DNA from: Thermoproteota archaeon
Lineage (GTDB): Archaea > Korarchaeota > Korarchaeia > Korarchaeales > Korarchaeaceae
Direction of reading: 5' to 3'
Length of the DNA stretch: 64,000 nt
NCBI GenBank assembly: GCA_027061785.1
Contig: JAMOVA010000013.1
Span: 1 to 64,000 of the forward strand
Both the position numbers and the translations under genes were made by a program. The notes beneath the pieces were generated by a model that worked only from the letters and a program-made list of their open reading frames with translations, did no database searches and was not told where the DNA came from. Below are positions 62,000 to 64,000 of this stretch, in pieces (positions within the stretch are counted from its first letter, which is position 1; each line of letters opens with the position of its first letter).

Positions 62000-62248
62000 T
62001 TACTCCATCTCTATCTTCGGTGTGGATATGGCGATCACGTTGTCTCCCCTTATTAAAACCCTCTTACCTATCCTGTTCTGTTTAGTCTCCCCATCTGGAG
62101 TGGTATATATCTCTTCGGCGTTATCCAAGATGAGGTTGAGGTGGTTATCATAGGCCCTCAATATCCCCCTAACGAATACGCCATTCTTCAAGGATACCAA
62201 GATGTTGGTGTTAACGCTCTTGGAGAGGTATCTCATAGCGCTGGACAT
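62000..62248 (-). CDS. Sm-like RNA-binding protein (LSm)
   Basis: 82 residues. Sm1 motif: [32 protein letters not shown]; Sm2 motif: [15 protein letters not shown]. It should form a heptameric ring that binds U-rich RNA. TATA-like CCTATTTAAAAGG lies about 45 nt upstream. Operon with L37e. Confidence 0.95.
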   Translation of the reverse strand: MSSAMRYLSKSVNTNILVSLKNGVFVRGILRAYDNHLNLILDNAEEIYTTPDGETKQNRIGKRVLIRGDNVIAISTPKIEME

Positions 62249-62506
62249 GTCGGTTCCCCTCGTCGGTTCATTGAATAAGGAGGCCTTTCCCTTTTAAATA
62301 GGTTTTGGATGCGATATCCGAGATCAGATTCGCGGGGCCTGTCGGGACAATCAGCTCCCTATAAGGGGACTTCCACCGAAAATTACCTCCCATCCCCACA
62401 TAAAGCGATCGGGGAAAGGAAAATTCTCTTTTCATGCCCCCAGTCGAGTAGTCTTTAAATATGTGTTGAGGCCGGATTATCGAAGCAAGTTTGTGGGGGT
62501 TGTACT
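62249..62506. other. Divergent intergenic region, LSm and sepF promoters
   Basis: 258 bp. The LSm TATA (TTTAAAAGG, minus, about 62291-62301) and sepF TATA (CTTTAAATAT, about 62452-62461) are clear. The middle 150 bp contains short complementary runs (for example TCCCTATAAGGGGA) but no open frame or RNA class that I can name; a small RNA is possible. Confidence 0.4.
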
Positions 62507-62911
62507 TTGGGTTTCTTCAGAAAGCTCTTCGGAAGGGGAGAGGAGGAGTACGAGGAAGAGTATCCGGAGGAGGGATATGAGGAGGAGATAGAATACGAGG
62601 ACCTAGATTACGAAGTAGAGCCGGCAAAGGCCAAAGTTCTCGCTGAGAAGGCGATTACTGTGAAGCCAATGAGTCTGAGAAATGCAGAGGATGTTGAACA
62701 GGTTCTCAACGAGATAAGCGAGGGTAACATAATCCTCCTGAGATATGACGACTTGGCTGCTGAGGGTGAGGAGAAGTTGAGATTCATCATACAGAGGCTG
62801 AAGGAGAGGGTTTTGGAGATGGGTGGGGACTTGGTGCTGATAAGGGACAGGGGCTATCCTCCCATACTTATAGTCCCCAGATTCGTGGAGATATGGCGCA
62901 GTCCCGAGTAA
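62507..62911 (+). CDS. sepF: Cell division protein SepF
   Basis: 134 residues. The N-terminal GFFRKLFGRG is an amphipathic membrane-targeting helix. An acidic linker (EEEYEEEYPEEGYEEEIEYEDL) follows, then the SepF domain (about 50-130: KAITVKPMSLRNAEDVEQVLNEISEGNIILLRYDDL, then GGDLVLIRDRGYPPILIVP). In FtsZ-bearing Archaea SepF anchors FtsZ to the membrane. With ftsZ1 and ftsZ2 in this window, a full FtsZ division core is present. TTG 62507 start after GGGGGTTGT. Confidence 0.93.
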   Translation: MGFFRKLFGRGEEEYEEEYPEEGYEEEIEYEDLDYEVEPAKAKVLAEKAITVKPMSLRNAEDVEQVLNEISEGNIILLRYDDLAAEGEEKLRFIIQRLKERVLEMGGDLVLIRDRGYPPILIVPRFVEIWRSPE

Positions 62912-62934
62912 TTCCCTCTTTCTTTAAGCGTTAC

Positions 62935-64000
62935 TCAAGCCAGTTTGAAAGTCTCCCCGATATGGGGGGCGGAGAACCTCATCCCGCCTATGCTCTTGTG
63001 GGCCAGGGGGATGAACGATCTTATTTTGCTCTCCTCTCCGTGTACCAAGAAGACCCTGTGCGGCCTGGGCTCGACAGTATTCAGGTAAGTGAGGAGCTGA
63101 ACCTTATCGGCATGAGCTGAGAACCCCTCGACGACGTGTACCTTGGCCCTCACCTCTACCGTGACTATCTCACCTTCCTCGTTGGGTACCCTTATCTCCT
63201 TGGCCCCATCCCTTATCCTCCTGCCCAGAGTTCCCTCGGCCTGGTAGCTCACCAGCACTATCGAGTTGTCCTCATTAGGTGCCATGAGCCTCAGGTACTC
63301 GACACTGGGACCTCCCGTGAGCATCCCTGACGGAGCTATGATCACAGCAGGCCCGCCGGTGGTCACATCGGGCCTCTCATCAGGCCCGCCGATGAAGTTG
63401 AAGTGGGGATCGGTGAAGGGATCTCTATCCTCCTTGAAGACCCTGTTCCTGACGTAGGAGGAGAGGTAGTCCGGATAAGCTGAATGGATCGCTGTCGAGT
63501 CGTAGATCATACCATCCAAGTAAACCGGTATGTCCGGGAGTACATCCCTGCGGAACCCATCCACCAGGGAGAGCATTATCTCCTGAGCCCTCCCCACGGC
63601 TAAGGCGGGAATGAGGACCTTCCCTCCCCTCTCCGTCGTCTCCCTTATTATGGAAAAGAGGGTTTCTTCGGCCTCCCTGAGGCTGGGCAGCACGTCCCTC
63701 TCCCCGCAGTACGTACACTCCATTATGAGGGTTTCCACCCTCGGGAACCTCCTCATGGCCTTATCCAATAGCTTGGTGTCCCTGTATCTGAAATCTCCGG
63801 TGTAGAGGATGTTATGCCTAGCACTCTCTATGTTGAGATGAGCCAGGCTCGAACCCAGTATGTGTCCAGCGTTGTAGAGGGTGAGCTTTATGTCAGGGGA
63901 TATGTCGACGGTCTCTCCGTAATCCAAGGTGATCATGTGATTCATCAGGTTAACAACATCCCTCCACGAGAAGAAGGGAGTTATCCCCATCTTCTGTGAG
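62935..64000 (-). CDS. beta-CASP ribonuclease (aCPSF-type metallo-beta-lactamase), 5' end outside window
   Basis: C-terminal ~355 residues of a metallo-beta-lactamase/beta-CASP RNase; the frame stays open past the ATG at 63990 to the window edge, so the N-terminus with the HxHxDH motif is missing. Visible: YNAGHILGSSLAH (His ligand), YTGDFRYRD (Asp ligand), ECTYC, KVLIPALAVGRAQE, APSGMLTGGPSVEYL and the final FSAHAD and VFLVHGEE motifs. Archaeal members end transcripts (aCPSF1) or act as 5'-3' RNases. Whether KH domains precede is unknown. Confidence 0.93.
   Translation of the reverse strand, partial: SQKMGITPFFSWRDVVNLMNHMITLDYGETVDISPDIKLTLYNAGHILGSSLAHLNIESARHNILYTGDFRYRDTKLLDKAMRRFPRVETLIMECTYCGERDVLPSLREAEETLFSIIRETTERGGKVLIPALAVGRAQEIMLSLVDGFRRDVLPDIPVYLDGMIYDSTAIHSAYPDYLSSYVRNRVFKEDRDPFTDPHFNFIGGPDERPDVTTGGPAVIIAPSGMLTGGPSVEYLRLMAPNEDNSIVLVSYQAEGTLGRRIRDGAKEIRVPNEEGEIVTVEVRAKVHVVEGFSAHADKVQLLTYLNTVEPRPHRVFLVHGEESKIRSFIPLAHKSIGGMRFSAPHIGETFKLA

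Overview
This window is archaeal, and the gene content points to a Korarchaeota-type thermophile (Candidatus Korarchaeum or a relative). It mixes TACK and eukaryote-like translation genes (L31e, L39e, L40e, L37e, S19e, aIF6, aIF2-beta, aIF1A, Pno1-type KH protein, Rio kinase, Nep1, Rpp21) with a euryarchaeal-style division set (two FtsZ, SepF and a ribbon-helix-helix gene fused in operon to ftsZ2). It also carries topoisomerase VI, FEN1, an Fe-S XPD-type helicase, a 16S-23S operon with no spacer tRNA and no linked 5S, and an intron-containing tRNA-Ile with anticodon TAT, which is rare in Archaea and was, as I recall, noted for Korarchaeum and Nanoarchaeum. I see no CRISPR array, insertion sequence or prophage.

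Layout. 1-3.4 kb: truncated ABC ATPase, tRNA-Gln, then an accessory cassette made of a 38-residue Cys-rich peptide, an unknown 297-residue protein, a 92-residue protein and a radical SAM enzyme, ended by tRNA-Lys. 3.5-9.1 kb: divergent succinyl-CoA synthetase genes, winged-helix proteins, L40e, tRNA-Arg, a membrane-bound regulator, EF-1beta and FEN1. 9.1-16.8 kb: a dense information-processing run (glycosyltransferase, Pth2, TruD, DUF371, PCMT, Bud32, ITPase, S15, DHH nuclease, prefoldin beta, Cgi121). 16.9-23.4 kb: a looser accessory region (DUF4242 gene with a structured leader, HTH-LAGLIDADG protein, decayed DNA, initiator tRNA, RNase P RNA, a secreted Cys-rich protein, a HEPN relic and an ABC exporter operon). 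23.5-28.5 kb: 23S and 16S rRNA on the minus strand with clear processing stems. 28.5-33.9 kb: argF and a ribosome-biogenesis and SRP run. 33.9-38.4 kb: tRNAs, then ftsZ1-secE-spt5-L11-L1-L10. 38.5-46.4 kb: TyrRS, tRNAs, Topo VI A/B, KH, Rio1, aIF1A, aIF2-beta, RPA-like, tRNA-Ile. 46.3-51.4 kb: two phosphoglycosyl transferases and glycine dehydrogenase (GcvPA/PB). 51.7-64 kb: RHH-ftsZ2, NAD-kinase-like protein, XPD-like helicase, CarS, RadA, GcvH, HD hydrolase, unknown proteins, tRNAs, L37e-LSm, SepF and a partial beta-CASP RNase.

Most striking are: (1) the radical-SAM cassette at 1.0-3.3 kb, which looks like an undescribed peptide-modifying system; (2) two genes (the radical SAM gene and tyrS) whose only well-placed start is ACG, sitting 3 nt after a perfect GGTGAT Shine-Dalgarno, the position that ATG holds in sucD and gcvH; (3) a tRNA-Arg gene inside the 5' end of an ORF; (4) a tRNA-His whose G-1 is not encoded; and (5) a Topo VI A subunit whose Toprim DxD motif reads D-L-S.

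All calls come from reading the sequence and family recall; no searches were run. Positions of rRNA ends, promoters and start codons are estimates.
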